Shown here in pieces: positions 8,744 to 17,023 of a stretch of 64,000 nucleotides of DNA. This DNA is from Flavobacterium panici (GTDB lineage: Bacteria > Bacteroidota > Bacteroidia > Flavobacteriales > Flavobacteriaceae). Where the stretch lies: assembly GCF_903819335.1 (NCBI RefSeq), contig NZ_CAIJDE010000032.1, positions 62,001 to 126,000 on the forward strand. Reading direction: 5' to 3'. Every line of letters starts with the position of its first letter. Position 1 is the stretch's first letter. A model generated the notes under the pieces. It saw only the letters and a list, made by a program, of their open reading frames with translations, was not told the origin of the DNA and did not search any database. A program made the translations under genes and the position numbers.

Positions 8744-9805
8744 TTAAGTTTGTAATGCCTGAAGCTGATAATTAAGCGGCGTTGTTCCAGTATGTTTTTT
8801 AAAAGCGGCGAAGAATGTAGATTTCGAGTTAAAACCTACATCGTAACCCACAGATTCTAAAGTCAGTTTATCGCTTGAAGTGATTATTCTGCAAGCTTCA
8901 TTTATTCTGAATTCGTTTACAAAACTGGTAAAATTCTTTCCGAGATTGTTATTTAAAAACTGCGATAATTGATGGCTCGAAATATTAATTTCTTTGGATA
9001 AATCCTGCAAATTTAAATTCGGGTTTTTATACAAACTTTTATCGTTCATTATATTTTCCAGTTTTTCGGAAATAATTATGGCTTCCGCCGAATCTATTTT
9101 TTTACCCGAAATTTTCTGGACATTCAGTAAAAACAAATCATCGGTTCTTTTTCGGTATAAAAGAATGGAAATTATCAGATATAAAATAAAAGAAAAAACA
9201 ACAGCTCCGCTTATATAGGTTGCTCCCGAAGCGCCCATAATGGCTAAAAAGTAAAAAAGAAATAATAAAAAATTTCCCAGAAAAAGCATTCCGAACCACA
9301 TTTCTGATGGTGTCTTTTTTTCTTTTGTATTCGTGATTTTCTTTATAATACTTCTAATTGTAAAGGCTGAAAAAATGATATAAACAAACCATTGAAAGTA
9401 AATGATTTTTATAAAATACCCTCTCCAAAGTTCTGGATAATATTCATACGGATATAAAATTCCGGCTGCAACAATTATTGTTCCCCAAAACAACAGAATA
9501 AATTTCCATGATTTTGGCATTACATTGATTTCTTCCACTGCCGATTTTAGAAAATAATACAAACAAGGGCCAATAAAAAAACAGGCCGTTAACCCAAACT
9601 GCAAATACATTTTGGGCAATTCGGGATGAAAATAAACAAATACAGACTTGCCAATCCTGATGCTTAAAGCAAACAAAAGTGCGCCAAGGAAATAATTGGT
9701 CAGGTATTTTTTCTTGGTAAAAAAGAAAAAATAAATTCCCAGGATTACTCCGTTGAAAGCTCCCAAAGCACTAAAAAAGAATAAAAGTTCTTTGCCGGTA
9801 TCCAT
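8744..9805 (-). CDS. Membrane-anchored AraC-family regulator, copy 1 of tandem pair
   Basis: A 353-residue paralogue of the next gene with the same plan: about seven transmembrane helices in residues 1-220, then an AraC-type domain ending GTTPLNYQLQALQT. Shared N-terminal words (KE-LFFF-ALGAFNG, FLGALLFALS-RI) show a tandem duplication. It is the first gene of the probable three-gene unit. A TAGCTTTG -7 box lies 25 nt upstream on the reverse strand. It presumably senses an envelope or membrane signal and controls the unit or its receptor gene; that regulatory target is inference from position. Confidence 0.9.
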   Translation of the reverse strand: MDTGKELLFFFSALGAFNGVILGIYFFFFTKKKYLTNYFLGALLFALSIRIGKSVFVYFHPELPKMYLQFGLTACFFIGPCLYYFLKSAVEEINVMPKSWKFILLFWGTIIVAAGILYPYEYYPELWRGYFIKIIYFQWFVYIIFSAFTIRSIIKKITNTKEKKTPSEMWFGMLFLGNFLLFLFYFLAIMGASGATYISGAVVFSFILYLIISILLYRKRTDDLFLLNVQKISGKKIDSAEAIIISEKLENIMNDKSLYKNPNLNLQDLSKEINISSHQLSQFLNNNLGKNFTSFVNEFRINEACRIITSSDKLTLESVGYDVGFNSKSTFFAAFKKHTGTTPLNYQLQALQT

Positions 9806-9829
9806 GTTTTAAATTCGTTTTATACTGAA

Positions 9830-9837
9830 CAAAGCTA
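9830..9837 (-). promoter_or_regulatory. -7 box (TAGCTTTG) of the AraC pair
   Basis: TAGCTTTG on the reverse strand matches TAnnTTTG. The gap to the ATG at 9805 is 24 nt. Confidence 0.55.
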
Positions 9838-9971
9838 AAAAAAAGATTGATGTGTGATGAGAATTCTGCTTCAAATTATAATTAAATATCATGTATAAAA
9901 TAAGCGATTGAGTTCAAAATCAGCTGGTTTCCCAATAAATAAAAGCCTCGTAATTTCTTGATTATATATAC

Positions 9972-9979
9972 TACTTTTG
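9972..9979 (+). promoter_or_regulatory. -7 box (TACTTTTG) of the 1145-residue protein gene
   Basis: TACTTTTG matches TAnnTTTG and lies 16 nt before the ATG at 9996, giving a short leader. Confidence 0.6.
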
Positions 9980-9995
9980 AATTTTTAGAGTTAAA

Positions 9996-12900
9996 ATGTT
10001 TATGTTGAAAAAATTACTGTTTTTTGCGGTGCTTTTTTGGTATTCCGGGCTTATGGCGCAGGATACGGAATCACTGTACAAAACAAAAAAAGTAATTGCG
10101 GTAAAAGACACAATTCGTCTTGAGAATTTCAGCATAAATTCCAGTTTTTTTGAAATTTTAAATAGTAAAAATCAACCTATTGATTCGAGTTTTTACAAAA
10201 TTGATTTTCAAAAAGGAACGCTTCTTTTAAACGAAAAATTCACTTCGGTTTCTGATACTTTAATTGTCAACTATCTTAATTATCCTGATTTTCTAACTAA
10301 AGAATACGGGCTTTACAAAGACAGTCAGGTTGTAAGCAATGATGTTGGAACTGAAAAGTTATATAAAATTGATAATGCCAATGCTAAAAAAGTGACGCCT
10401 TTTGATGGTTTAAATACTTCCGGAAGTATTACCCGCGGCGTTACGATTGGAAATAATCAAAGTACGGTTTTAAATTCTAATCTGGATTTGCAGATTACGG
10501 GGAAAATCTCAGATAAAGTGAGTCTTCGGGCTTCGCTTCAGGATAATAATATTCCGCTTCAAGATGGCGGTTATTCTCAAAAACTCGATCAGTTTGATAA
10601 TATTTTTATGGAACTTTTTACAGATGACTGGAACATTCGCGCGGGAGATGTTTTTCTGGAGAATCGGAAAACGCAATTTTTAAGTTTCAATAAAAAAGTT
10701 CAGGGACTTTCTGCCAGTTTTGATTTTGATACAGAAAAAAGTAAAACTAATGTTTTTGCTTCGGTTTCGTTTGTAAAAGGGCAATATGCCAAAAGTACGT
10801 TTACGGGTCAGGAAGGAAATCAGGGTCCTTATAAATTAAAAGGTCAAAATGGCGAATTGTATGTTTTGGTCATTTCTGGTTCTGAGCGTGTTTATGTAAA
10901 CGGTGTTTTGCTCAAACGCGGCGAAAACAACGATTATGTTATTGATTACAATGCGGGCGAAATTGTTTTTACTTCGCTTTTTCCTATTACTTCAGAAATG
11001 AGGATTAATGTGGAGTATCAATATTCTGAACGAAATTATAACCGATTAGTTACCTACGCCGGAGGCACAACTGAAAATAAAAGCTGGAGTTTTGGCGGTT
11101 ATTTGTATTCTGAAAACGACCTAAAAAATCAGCCTTTACAGCAAAATCTTTCTACAGAACAAGTTCAGATTTTGGGTCAGGCTGGAGATGACCCAACTAA
11201 AATGACGGCTCCTTCTGCTTATGAAGATAAATATGCCGACAATAAAATATTATATAAAAAAACAATTGTAAACGGGATTGAAGTTTATGAATATTCCAAC
11301 AATTCTGCCGATGTTTTGTACAATGTAAAGTTTAGTCTTGTTGGTAATAATCTGGGAAATTATAGTATTCAGAACACGAATTCTGTGGAAAGAATTTACG
11401 AATATGTTTCGCCTGTTGGCGGTATTCCGCAGGGAAATTATGAACCTATCGTTCAGCTGGTTGCGCCTATGAAAATTCAGGTTGCGACTTTTTTAGGGAA
11501 ATACAATCCTGACGAAAAAACGCTTGTTGACTTTGAAATCGCCATGAGTAATAATGATAAAAATTTATTCTCAGGAATTGACGATTCAGACAATGAAGGA
11601 ATTGCTTTTAAAACGAATATTAAAAAACGTCTTTTTACCAGAGACTGGACTCTGGACGGTTTTGCGAATTATCAATTTGTGCAGAAAGATTTTAGATCAG
11701 TTGAGCGTTTGTATAATATTGAGTTTAACCGCGACTGGAATTTGAATTCGACACTTTTAGGCAATCAGAGTTTATTGGTTACGGGCGTTAATTTTGATTT
11801 ATTTGCGAAGAAAGAAACTTCCAATATTGGTTTGTTTACGTATCAATTTGAGAAACTAGATTTTACCGAAAGTTATTCGGGAGCGCGTCATACGACAACG
11901 GCTTTGTTTAAATTGAAGAAATGGACGATTCAAAATCAGGGCAGTTTTTTAAATTCTGATGCAACAGCTTCGACTTCGAAATTTATTAGAAACCAAACCC
12001 GGGCAAAATATCATTTTGGAAAAAACTGGGTTGGCGGAAGTTTACAAATTGAAGATAATCAGGAAAAAGATAAGGTTACCAATCAGTTTTCGGCTTTAAG
12101 CCAAAGGTTTTCAGAATATGGCGTTTTTGTTGGACGCGGAGACAGTACGAAGGTTTTTGTTGAACTGGGCTATTTACAGCGCAGAAATGATAGTTTGCAA
12201 AATGGGCTTTTACAGCATGTAAACAATTCGCAGACGTATTTTTTAAAGTCAAAATTAATCCAGAATAAAACGACTGATTTAGCGGTTTATGCGAGTTACC
12301 GAAATCTTGATTTTACGGATTCGAGCAGAAAAAATGAGCCTTCGTTAAATTCGAGAATTTTGTATAACGACCGATTTTTTAATCAGTTTATGCAGATAGG
12401 AACGGCTTATGAAACGAGTTCGGGAACTATTGCGCAACAGGAATTTACCTATGTTGAAGTTCCAACGGGACAAGGTGTTTATACCTGGAACGATTATAAC
12501 GGAAACGGAATTCAGGAATTGGAAGAGTTTGAAATTGCTGCTTTTCCGGATCAGGCGAAATATATTCGAATCTTTCTTCCGAATCAGATTTATATTAAAA
12601 CGAATCAGAATAAATTTTCACAATCGGTTATTCTGAATCCGCTGCAATGGCAGAATGAAAAGGGCTGGAAGAAATTGCTTTCTTATTTCTATAATCAGAC
12701 TTCGTTTATTATGGATCGCAAAGTGCGAAGCAACGGCGATCGTTTAGAGCTGAATCCGTTTTATTCTTCTGAGGAAAATATTCTGGGTTTAAACTCCAGT
12801 TTCAGAAATAGTTTGTTTTACAATCGCGGCAAGCAAAAACATTCTGTTACGTATTCTTACCTTATTAATAATGGTAAAAATTTACTTTCTATTGGTTCCC

Positions 12901-13433
12901 AAAATGTCAAAAATAATTCGCATCAATTGCAATATACACATTTATACCAAAAAAGCTGGCTGTTTAATTTGTTTACCAAAACGATAAAAACAGATTTGAT
13001 TTCGGAGGATTTTGTCGAAAAGAATTATGATTTAAAAGGCTATCAGGTCGCGCCAAAAATCAGTTATTTGTTTTCTAAAAATACGAGCCTGGATTTCTTT
13101 TATGAGTTTCAAAACAAGGAAAACAAAATTGGAAATCAAGAAAGTTTAGTCCAAAACCGACTTGGAACTTCGTTTTCTTTTGCGGGTGAAAAGAAGGTAA
13201 CGGTAAATGGCGAGTTTTCTTTTTATGAAAATAAGTTTACGGGAAATGAGTTTTCATCAGTTGGTTTTCAAATGCTTGAAGGATTACAGGCGGGGCAGAA
13301 TTTAGTCTGGAAATTGCTTTTGCAGAAAAATATTACTTCCTTTTTAGATGTTAATTTAAACTATCAGGGGCGTAAAAGTGAGACTGGAAATACGATACAT
13401 ACAGGAAATGTTCAGCTTCGTGCATATTTTTGA
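9996..13433 (+). CDS. Large secreted, probable outer-membrane beta-barrel protein, function unknown
   Basis: An 1145-residue protein with a signal peptide ending at LMAQ (start at 9996 or the in-frame ATG at 10002). Residues about 270-340 contain ELYVLVISGSERVYVNG, then LKRGENNDYVIDYNAGEIVF, a beta-module seen in large Bacteroidota envelope proteins such as SprA. Near residues 830-845 YNGNGIQELEEFE follows WND, a D-x-N-x-N-G-x-x-E loop resembling an EF-hand or dockerin calcium loop. The last 500 residues are alternating aromatic strands ending in VQLRAYF, with a terminal Phe typical of outer-membrane barrels. No T9SS sorting domain is present. I do not recognise a named family. A surface or outer-membrane role is inferred from signal, composition and C-terminus. 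Confidence 0.75.
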   Translation: MFMLKKLLFFAVLFWYSGLMAQDTESLYKTKKVIAVKDTIRLENFSINSSFFEILNSKNQPIDSSFYKIDFQKGTLLLNEKFTSVSDTLIVNYLNYPDFLTKEYGLYKDSQVVSNDVGTEKLYKIDNANAKKVTPFDGLNTSGSITRGVTIGNNQSTVLNSNLDLQITGKISDKVSLRASLQDNNIPLQDGGYSQKLDQFDNIFMELFTDDWNIRAGDVFLENRKTQFLSFNKKVQGLSASFDFDTEKSKTNVFASVSFVKGQYAKSTFTGQEGNQGPYKLKGQNGELYVLVISGSERVYVNGVLLKRGENNDYVIDYNAGEIVFTSLFPITSEMRINVEYQYSERNYNRLVTYAGGTTENKSWSFGGYLYSENDLKNQPLQQNLSTEQVQILGQAGDDPTKMTAPSAYEDKYADNKILYKKTIVNGIEVYEYSNNSADVLYNVKFSLVGNNLGNYSIQNTNSVERIYEYVSPVGGIPQGNYEPIVQLVAPMKIQVATFLGKYNPDEKTLVDFEIAMSNNDKNLFSGIDDSDNEGIAFKTNIKKRLFTRDWTLDGFANYQFVQKDFRSVERLYNIEFNRDWNLNSTLLGNQSLLVTGVNFDLFAKKETSNIGLFTYQFEKLDFTESYSGARHTTTALFKLKKWTIQNQGSFLNSDATASTSKFIRNQTRAKYHFGKNWVGGSLQIEDNQEKDKVTNQFSALSQRFSEYGVFVGRGDSTKVFVELGYLQRRNDSLQNGLLQHVNNSQTYFLKSKLIQNKTTDLAVYASYRNLDFTDSSRKNEPSLNSRILYNDRFFNQFMQIGTAYETSSGTIAQQEFTYVEVPTGQGVYTWNDYNGNGIQELEEFEIAAFPDQAKYIRIFLPNQIYIKTNQNKFSQSVILNPLQWQNEKGWKKLLSYFYNQTSFIMDRKVRSNGDRLELNPFYSSEENILGLNSSFRNSLFYNRGKQKHSVTYSYLINNGKNLLSIGSQNVKNNSHQLQYTHLYQKSWLFNLFTKTIKTDLISEDFVEKNYDLKGYQVAPKISYLFSKNTSLDFFYEFQNKENKIGNQESLVQNRLGTSFSFAGEKKVTVNGEFSFYENKFTGNEFSSVGFQMLEGLQAGQNLVWKLLLQKNITSFLDVNLNYQGRKSETGNTIHTGNVQLRAYF

Positions 13434-13496
13434 TGTTTAACAAAAACATAAGAATTAATTGCTTAATTTTATGTGAATTTATAAAATATAACCAAG

Positions 13497-14066
13497 ATGA
13501 AAAAATTATTATTACTTTGTTTTTTAGTAGTTTTATCTACTAATTTCTACGCCCAGGACACTAAAGACACTAAGGCGAAAACAGAAGCCAAAGCTAAAAA
13601 AGCAAAATCTGATGCTGATAAAGCAAAAGCCGATGCTAAAAAAGAATCTGCTAAAGCTAAAAAAGAAGCATCAAAAGCTAGTGACGCATCTGCGAAAGCG
13701 GAAAAAGATGCGGCAGCCAAAACTAAATCAGCGGCAGACAAGGAAGCAGCAAAAGCTAAAAAGGAAGCTGCAAGTGCAAAAACGGAAGCAGCTAAAGCAA
13801 AAAAAGCTTCTGATAAAGCTGAAGGTGCAAAAACTGATGCTAAAAAAGCAAAAGCCGATGCTGACGCAGCAAGTAAAACGGCTAAGAAAGATGCCGCTGC
13901 TGCTAAAAAATCAGCTACAAAAACTGTAAAAGAAACCAACGAAAAAGCTCCAAAAACACCAGACAAGGTTACTGGAGAATACAATGGTAAAAAAGTATAT
14001 ACTGGTCCAAAAGGCGGAAAATACTATATTAATAAAAACGGAAACAAAACTTATATTCAGGATTAA
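13497..14066 (+). CDS. Secreted Ala/Lys-rich coiled-coil protein with basic C-terminal adaptor-like motif
   Basis: A 189-residue protein. Residues 1-20 are a signal peptide ending FYAQ. Residues 25-150 are almost entirely Ala, Lys, Asp, Glu and Ser in a repeating K-A-K-K-E-A pattern, predicted as a long charged helix or coiled coil. The last 35 residues (GEYNGKKVYTGPKGGKYYIN then KNGNKTYIQD) resemble the small basic 'PBCV-specific basic adaptor' motif, which occurs at the ends of otherwise unrelated proteins. The helical region may span the periplasm or bind anionic polymer; this is a guess from charge. It starts 63 bp after the preceding gene and ends at a strong terminator. A long antisense reading frame here is only a consequence of the biased composition. 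Confidence 0.8.
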   Translation: MKKLLLLCFLVVLSTNFYAQDTKDTKAKTEAKAKKAKSDADKAKADAKKESAKAKKEASKASDASAKAEKDAAAKTKSAADKEAAKAKKEAASAKTEAAKAKKASDKAEGAKTDAKKAKADADAASKTAKKDAAAAKKSATKTVKETNEKAPKTPDKVTGEYNGKKVYTGPKGGKYYINKNGNKTYIQD

Positions 14067-14116
14067 GGAAAGATACTAAGATGCTGAGTTGCTAAGTTTC
14101 TAAGATATGAGACTTT

Positions 14117-14143
14117 AAAGCCGAACTTACGTTCGGCTTTTTT
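14117..14143 (+). terminator. Intrinsic terminator after the Ala/Lys-rich gene
   Basis: AAAGCCGAAC / GTTCGGCTTT stem of 10 bp with a TTAC loop and a T tract. It is nested inside a looser inverted repeat of 'CTAAGATACT' words on both sides (about 14075-14196). Confidence 0.88.
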
Positions 14144-14325
14144 ATTTGCTGAGAAAAACTTAGAACCTTAGTATCTCAGTACCTTAGCATCTTAACATAC
14201 AAGTAACTTTGTTTTTTGTATTGGTGTATTTTCTTCTTCTTTTTAACGAAAAATAAAGCCTGAGGATACCTGTAGAGTTAATAATTTAGTAATGTGTGCG
14301 AAATAACATAAAAAACATATTTATC

Positions 14326-14333
14326 TATCTTCG
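14326..14333 (+). promoter_or_regulatory. -7 box (TATCTTCG) deciding the glycosyltransferase start
   Basis: TATCTTCG differs from TAnnTTTG at one base and lies 22 nt before the ATG at 14356. An upstream in-frame start at 14296 would precede the promoter, so 14356 is preferred. Confidence 0.5.
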
Positions 14334-14355
14334 TTTTTTAAAAGCGTTAAAAACT

Positions 14356-15432
14356 ATGAGCATTGATTATTCTGCTAACAAAACTATATTAGTTGCTCCA
14401 TTAAATTGGGGACTTGGGCATGCAACGAGATGTATTCCTATAATTAAGGCGCTTCAAGAAAATAATTTTATTCCGATTATTGCTTCTGACGGTGTTGCGC
14501 TGGCTTTATTACGAAAGGAATTTCCATACATTCAAACTCTGGAGCTGCCTTCTTATCATATTGAATATGCTAAGAATGGTAAAAACTTTAAATGGAAGCT
14601 GATTAAAAATCTTCCGAAAATGATTACGGCCATTTTAGATGAAAAGAAAATGGTGAACGGCTGGATTAAAAAACATGGTATTGACGGAATTATTTCTGAT
14701 AATCGACTGGGTGTTTTCAGCAAAAAAGTGCCTTCTGTTTTTATGACGCATCAATTGAATGTCATGACGGGAAATACGACTTGGTTTACGAGTAAATGCC
14801 ATCAGCATTTTATAAAAAAATATACCGAATGCTGGGTTCCAGATTCTAATGATAAAGTGAATCTTACGGGAGACTTGGGACATCTTAAAACAGATGAACT
14901 AAACCTACGATATATTGGTCCTTTGAGCAGAATGAAGAAAAAGGAAACGCCCAAGATTTATGACTTGATGATTATTTTATCAGGACCTGAACCTCAGCGT
15001 ACTTTTCTGGATGAGAAACTGCAAAAAGAAGCTGCAAAATTTAATGGTAAGGTTGTTTTTGTACAGGGAATTGTGGAGAAAACCCAGGAAAAATGGGAAG
15101 CTGGAAATGTTACCTATTATAATTTCATGAATTCAAAACAGTTAGAGCAGACTTTTAACGAAAGTGAATTTGTGCTTTGCCGTTCTGGTTACACCACTGT
15201 TATGGATTTGGCTAAATTAGGAATGAAAGCTTTTTTTATTCCTACGCCGGGACAATATGAACAGGAATATCTGGCGGTAAAACTTCAGGAAGAAAATCTT
15301 GTACCGTATGCAATGCAAGACGACTTTACGATTGAAGATTTATCAAAGGTAAAGTCGTTTCAAGGTTTGTCTCAATTTAAAAATGAAATAGACTGGGACT
15401 TATTATTTAGTGTTTTTGAAGATCATTTATAA
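14356..15432 (+). CDS. MurG-like (GT-B fold) glycosyltransferase
   Basis: A 358-residue cytosolic or membrane-peripheral protein. The N-terminus TILVAPLNWGLGHATRCIPI has the Gly-rich loop of UDP-GlcNAc-using GT-B enzymes (MurG, and UDP-GlcNAc:LPS transferases). The C-terminal half has FVLCRSGYTTVMDLAKLGMKAFFIPTPGQYEQEYLA in pieces that match the nucleotide-sugar site: an SGxxTVxDLxxLGxxxxFxPxPGQxEQ pattern. The family is usually annotated simply as 'glycosyltransferase family protein', and the acceptor is unknown. No other surface-polysaccharide genes are next to it. It converges with the porin gene across an inverted repeat. Confidence 0.85.
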   Translation: MSIDYSANKTILVAPLNWGLGHATRCIPIIKALQENNFIPIIASDGVALALLRKEFPYIQTLELPSYHIEYAKNGKNFKWKLIKNLPKMITAILDEKKMVNGWIKKHGIDGIISDNRLGVFSKKVPSVFMTHQLNVMTGNTTWFTSKCHQHFIKKYTECWVPDSNDKVNLTGDLGHLKTDELNLRYIGPLSRMKKKETPKIYDLMIILSGPEPQRTFLDEKLQKEAAKFNGKVVFVQGIVEKTQEKWEAGNVTYYNFMNSKQLEQTFNESEFVLCRSGYTTVMDLAKLGMKAFFIPTPGQYEQEYLAVKLQEENLVPYAMQDDFTIEDLSKVKSFQGLSQFKNEIDWDLLFSVFEDHL

Positions 15433-15442
15433 AAAATAAAAA

Positions 15443-15558
15443 AATCCGTGTCAATCTGCGTTTTCACGATAGTGAATCTGTATAATCTGCGTCGAAAATT
15501 AGACACTGATTAAACTGATTTGCTTTCGCAAAGTCGCTGATTAACACGGATTTTATTT
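15443..15558. terminator. Inverted repeat between convergent glycosyltransferase and porin genes
   Basis: AAAAATCCGTGTCAATC on the left pairs with GATTAACACGGATTTT on the right, with A tracts before and T tracts after, so it can end transcription from both directions. The inner 70 nt repeat 'ATCTGCG' and 'CTGATT' words. Confidence 0.65.
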
Positions 15559-15565
15559 TTATTTT

Positions 15566-16861
15566 TTAGAAGTTGAACTGCGCTTGTAATCGCAATACAT
15601 TTCCTTGTTGTCTGTTTATTGGAAGCGCACTGTCTTCAAAAGTTCTGTCGGCGATTACGTATTCTGCTGTTAGTTCAAAAGCTTTAATTGGCTGCCATTC
15701 AACACCAAATTCGTAATCTCTTACGACATAACTTCTGGCATCTTTTTCGTATTTTTTTCCTCCGTCATAATATTGAAATTTGGCGAAAGGATAAATATGC
15801 TGTTTTTTGATGTCCCATTTATAGTTTAATAAAACATAACCTCCGTTTAAATCAGTTTCATCAACGTGATTGGTTAACGTATTATAACGCGGGCCTCTTC
15901 CTATATTATATTCTGTCTGGATTCCGAATGGTTTTGGATATAAAACAAACGTTGCTCCAAGTCTTTGGTCTTTCACATACTGCGGATCGTCAACAGTTAC
16001 TCCATTAGAAATTTCTCCTGTAAATGCCCATTTTCCTGTGTAAGCCTGAATTCCCGGTTCGATAATCTGATTTCCAATTACGAATGGATACGTTACTCTG
16101 GCTACTACATTTAAATCTCTGTTTCCGTCTATTTTATTAGCAATTTGTCCATTATAAACTCCAAACGCAAATACTCCAAAATCTCCAGAACCTTTATATC
16201 CGTCTTTTACTAACATGGCAAAACGCTCTCTAATTTCGGCTGGAGCCCAGTAAAAGAACATTCCTAAATCACGTTCATTTGCTATTGAACTGTTTATGGC
16301 ATCGGCACGATCCAAAGTTAAACGCTGTGAACTTGACTGCATGTTTTCAAATCCGTATGGAATTTTACTCTGCCCAACACGAACGCGGTATTCTTTTTTC
16401 TTATCAAAAGAAAGATCAAAATAAAGATCTCGGATTTGCACGAAATTCTGAATTCCAGTTACAGGCGAACTGGCAAAATCGGGTTGAAAATAGAAAAATA
16501 CATTTGGATGAACCTGTCCAGAAAACACTAAACGGGCACGGCGAATGAAAAGTCCGTTGTTTGCTTTTGCATCCGGAGCAGTTGAAGTTGTTCCCCAGGA
16601 TTTATCACATTGCTCGCAGGAAACTTTATCATTTGTAGAAAAAAGTCCGTTGTATCTAATTTGAGCATAACCTCTTAAAGAGATTCTGTCATACCAGTGT
16701 TCTTCAACTCCTCCTCCGGATTTAGTTTCCGGAAGTTTTGCTTTGTTGATGGAATCTAAAATACGAAGTACTTCATTTTTTACTTCCTGTTTGTTTATTT
16801 CCTGTGCATTTGCAGCACAAGTAATCAGCATTAAAACGGCTAATATTTTTCTTTTTATCAT
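15566..16861 (-). CDS. Phosphate-selective porin O/P-type outer-membrane protein
   Basis: A 431-residue outer-membrane porin. A signal peptide MIKRKILAVLMLITCAANAQ starts at 16861; an in-frame codon 33 bp earlier would add residues before an otherwise complete signal peptide, so it is rejected. Diagnostic Porin_O_P features are ISLRGYAQIRYNGLF, GLFIRRARLVFSGQVHPNV, VGQSKIPYGFENMQSSS and a terminal barrel strand ending QAQFNF. A Cys-x-x-Cys (CEQC) in an early loop is unusual. OprP/OprO relatives take up phosphate or polyphosphate. Upstream are 11-bp repeats matching those at the receptor and lipoprotein promoters, and the PhoR/PhoB-like genes follow, which supports a phosphate role. Confidence 0.9.
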   Translation of the reverse strand: MIKRKILAVLMLITCAANAQEINKQEVKNEVLRILDSINKAKLPETKSGGGVEEHWYDRISLRGYAQIRYNGLFSTNDKVSCEQCDKSWGTTSTAPDAKANNGLFIRRARLVFSGQVHPNVFFYFQPDFASSPVTGIQNFVQIRDLYFDLSFDKKKEYRVRVGQSKIPYGFENMQSSSQRLTLDRADAINSSIANERDLGMFFYWAPAEIRERFAMLVKDGYKGSGDFGVFAFGVYNGQIANKIDGNRDLNVVARVTYPFVIGNQIIEPGIQAYTGKWAFTGEISNGVTVDDPQYVKDQRLGATFVLYPKPFGIQTEYNIGRGPRYNTLTNHVDETDLNGGYVLLNYKWDIKKQHIYPFAKFQYYDGGKKYEKDARSYVVRDYEFGVEWQPIKAFELTAEYVIADRTFEDSALPINRQQGNVLRLQAQFNF

Positions 16862-16891
16862 TAGTTCTTTAATTCCCTTAATTTCAGGATG

Positions 16892-16899
16892 CAAAGATG
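16892..16899 (-). promoter_or_regulatory. -7-like box (CATCTTTG) of the porin gene
   Basis: On the reverse strand CATCTTTG matches TAnnTTTG at all but the first base. It lies 15 bp downstream of the nearest 11-bp operator repeat and 30 nt before the ATG at 16861. Confidence 0.5.
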
Positions 16900-16907
16900 G
16901 ATCACCT

Positions 16908-16958
16908 ATGTTAAGAAATCATTAACCAGATGTTACTATAATAAAAATTTAATGTTAT
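16908..16958 (-). promoter_or_regulatory. Candidate PhoB-type operator upstream of the porin
   Basis: On the reverse strand, heptamers begin exactly 11 bp apart: ATAACAT at 16958, a non-matching unit at 16947, GTAACAT at 16936, TTAATGA at 16925 and TTAACAT at 16914. Four of five positions fit NTAAYRW. PhoB/OmpR-family winged-helix regulators bind tandem 11-bp direct repeats, and a PhoB-like gene is 1.4 kb away. Binding by that protein is inferred. Confidence 0.6.
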
Positions 16959-17023
16959 CGACTAAAATCGTATGTTTATTTATTGTTAAAACCCTTGTTT
17001 TAGGGCTTTCAGCAAAAATGAAC

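Noticed and set aside
13547..13984. Reverse-strand frame of 145 residues opposite the Ala/Lys-rich gene
   Set aside because: It is the mirror of the GCNAAR codon pattern on the + strand (Ala/Lys read backwards as Phe/Ser/Ala), with no start signal or family. The + strand gene has a signal peptide and a terminator.
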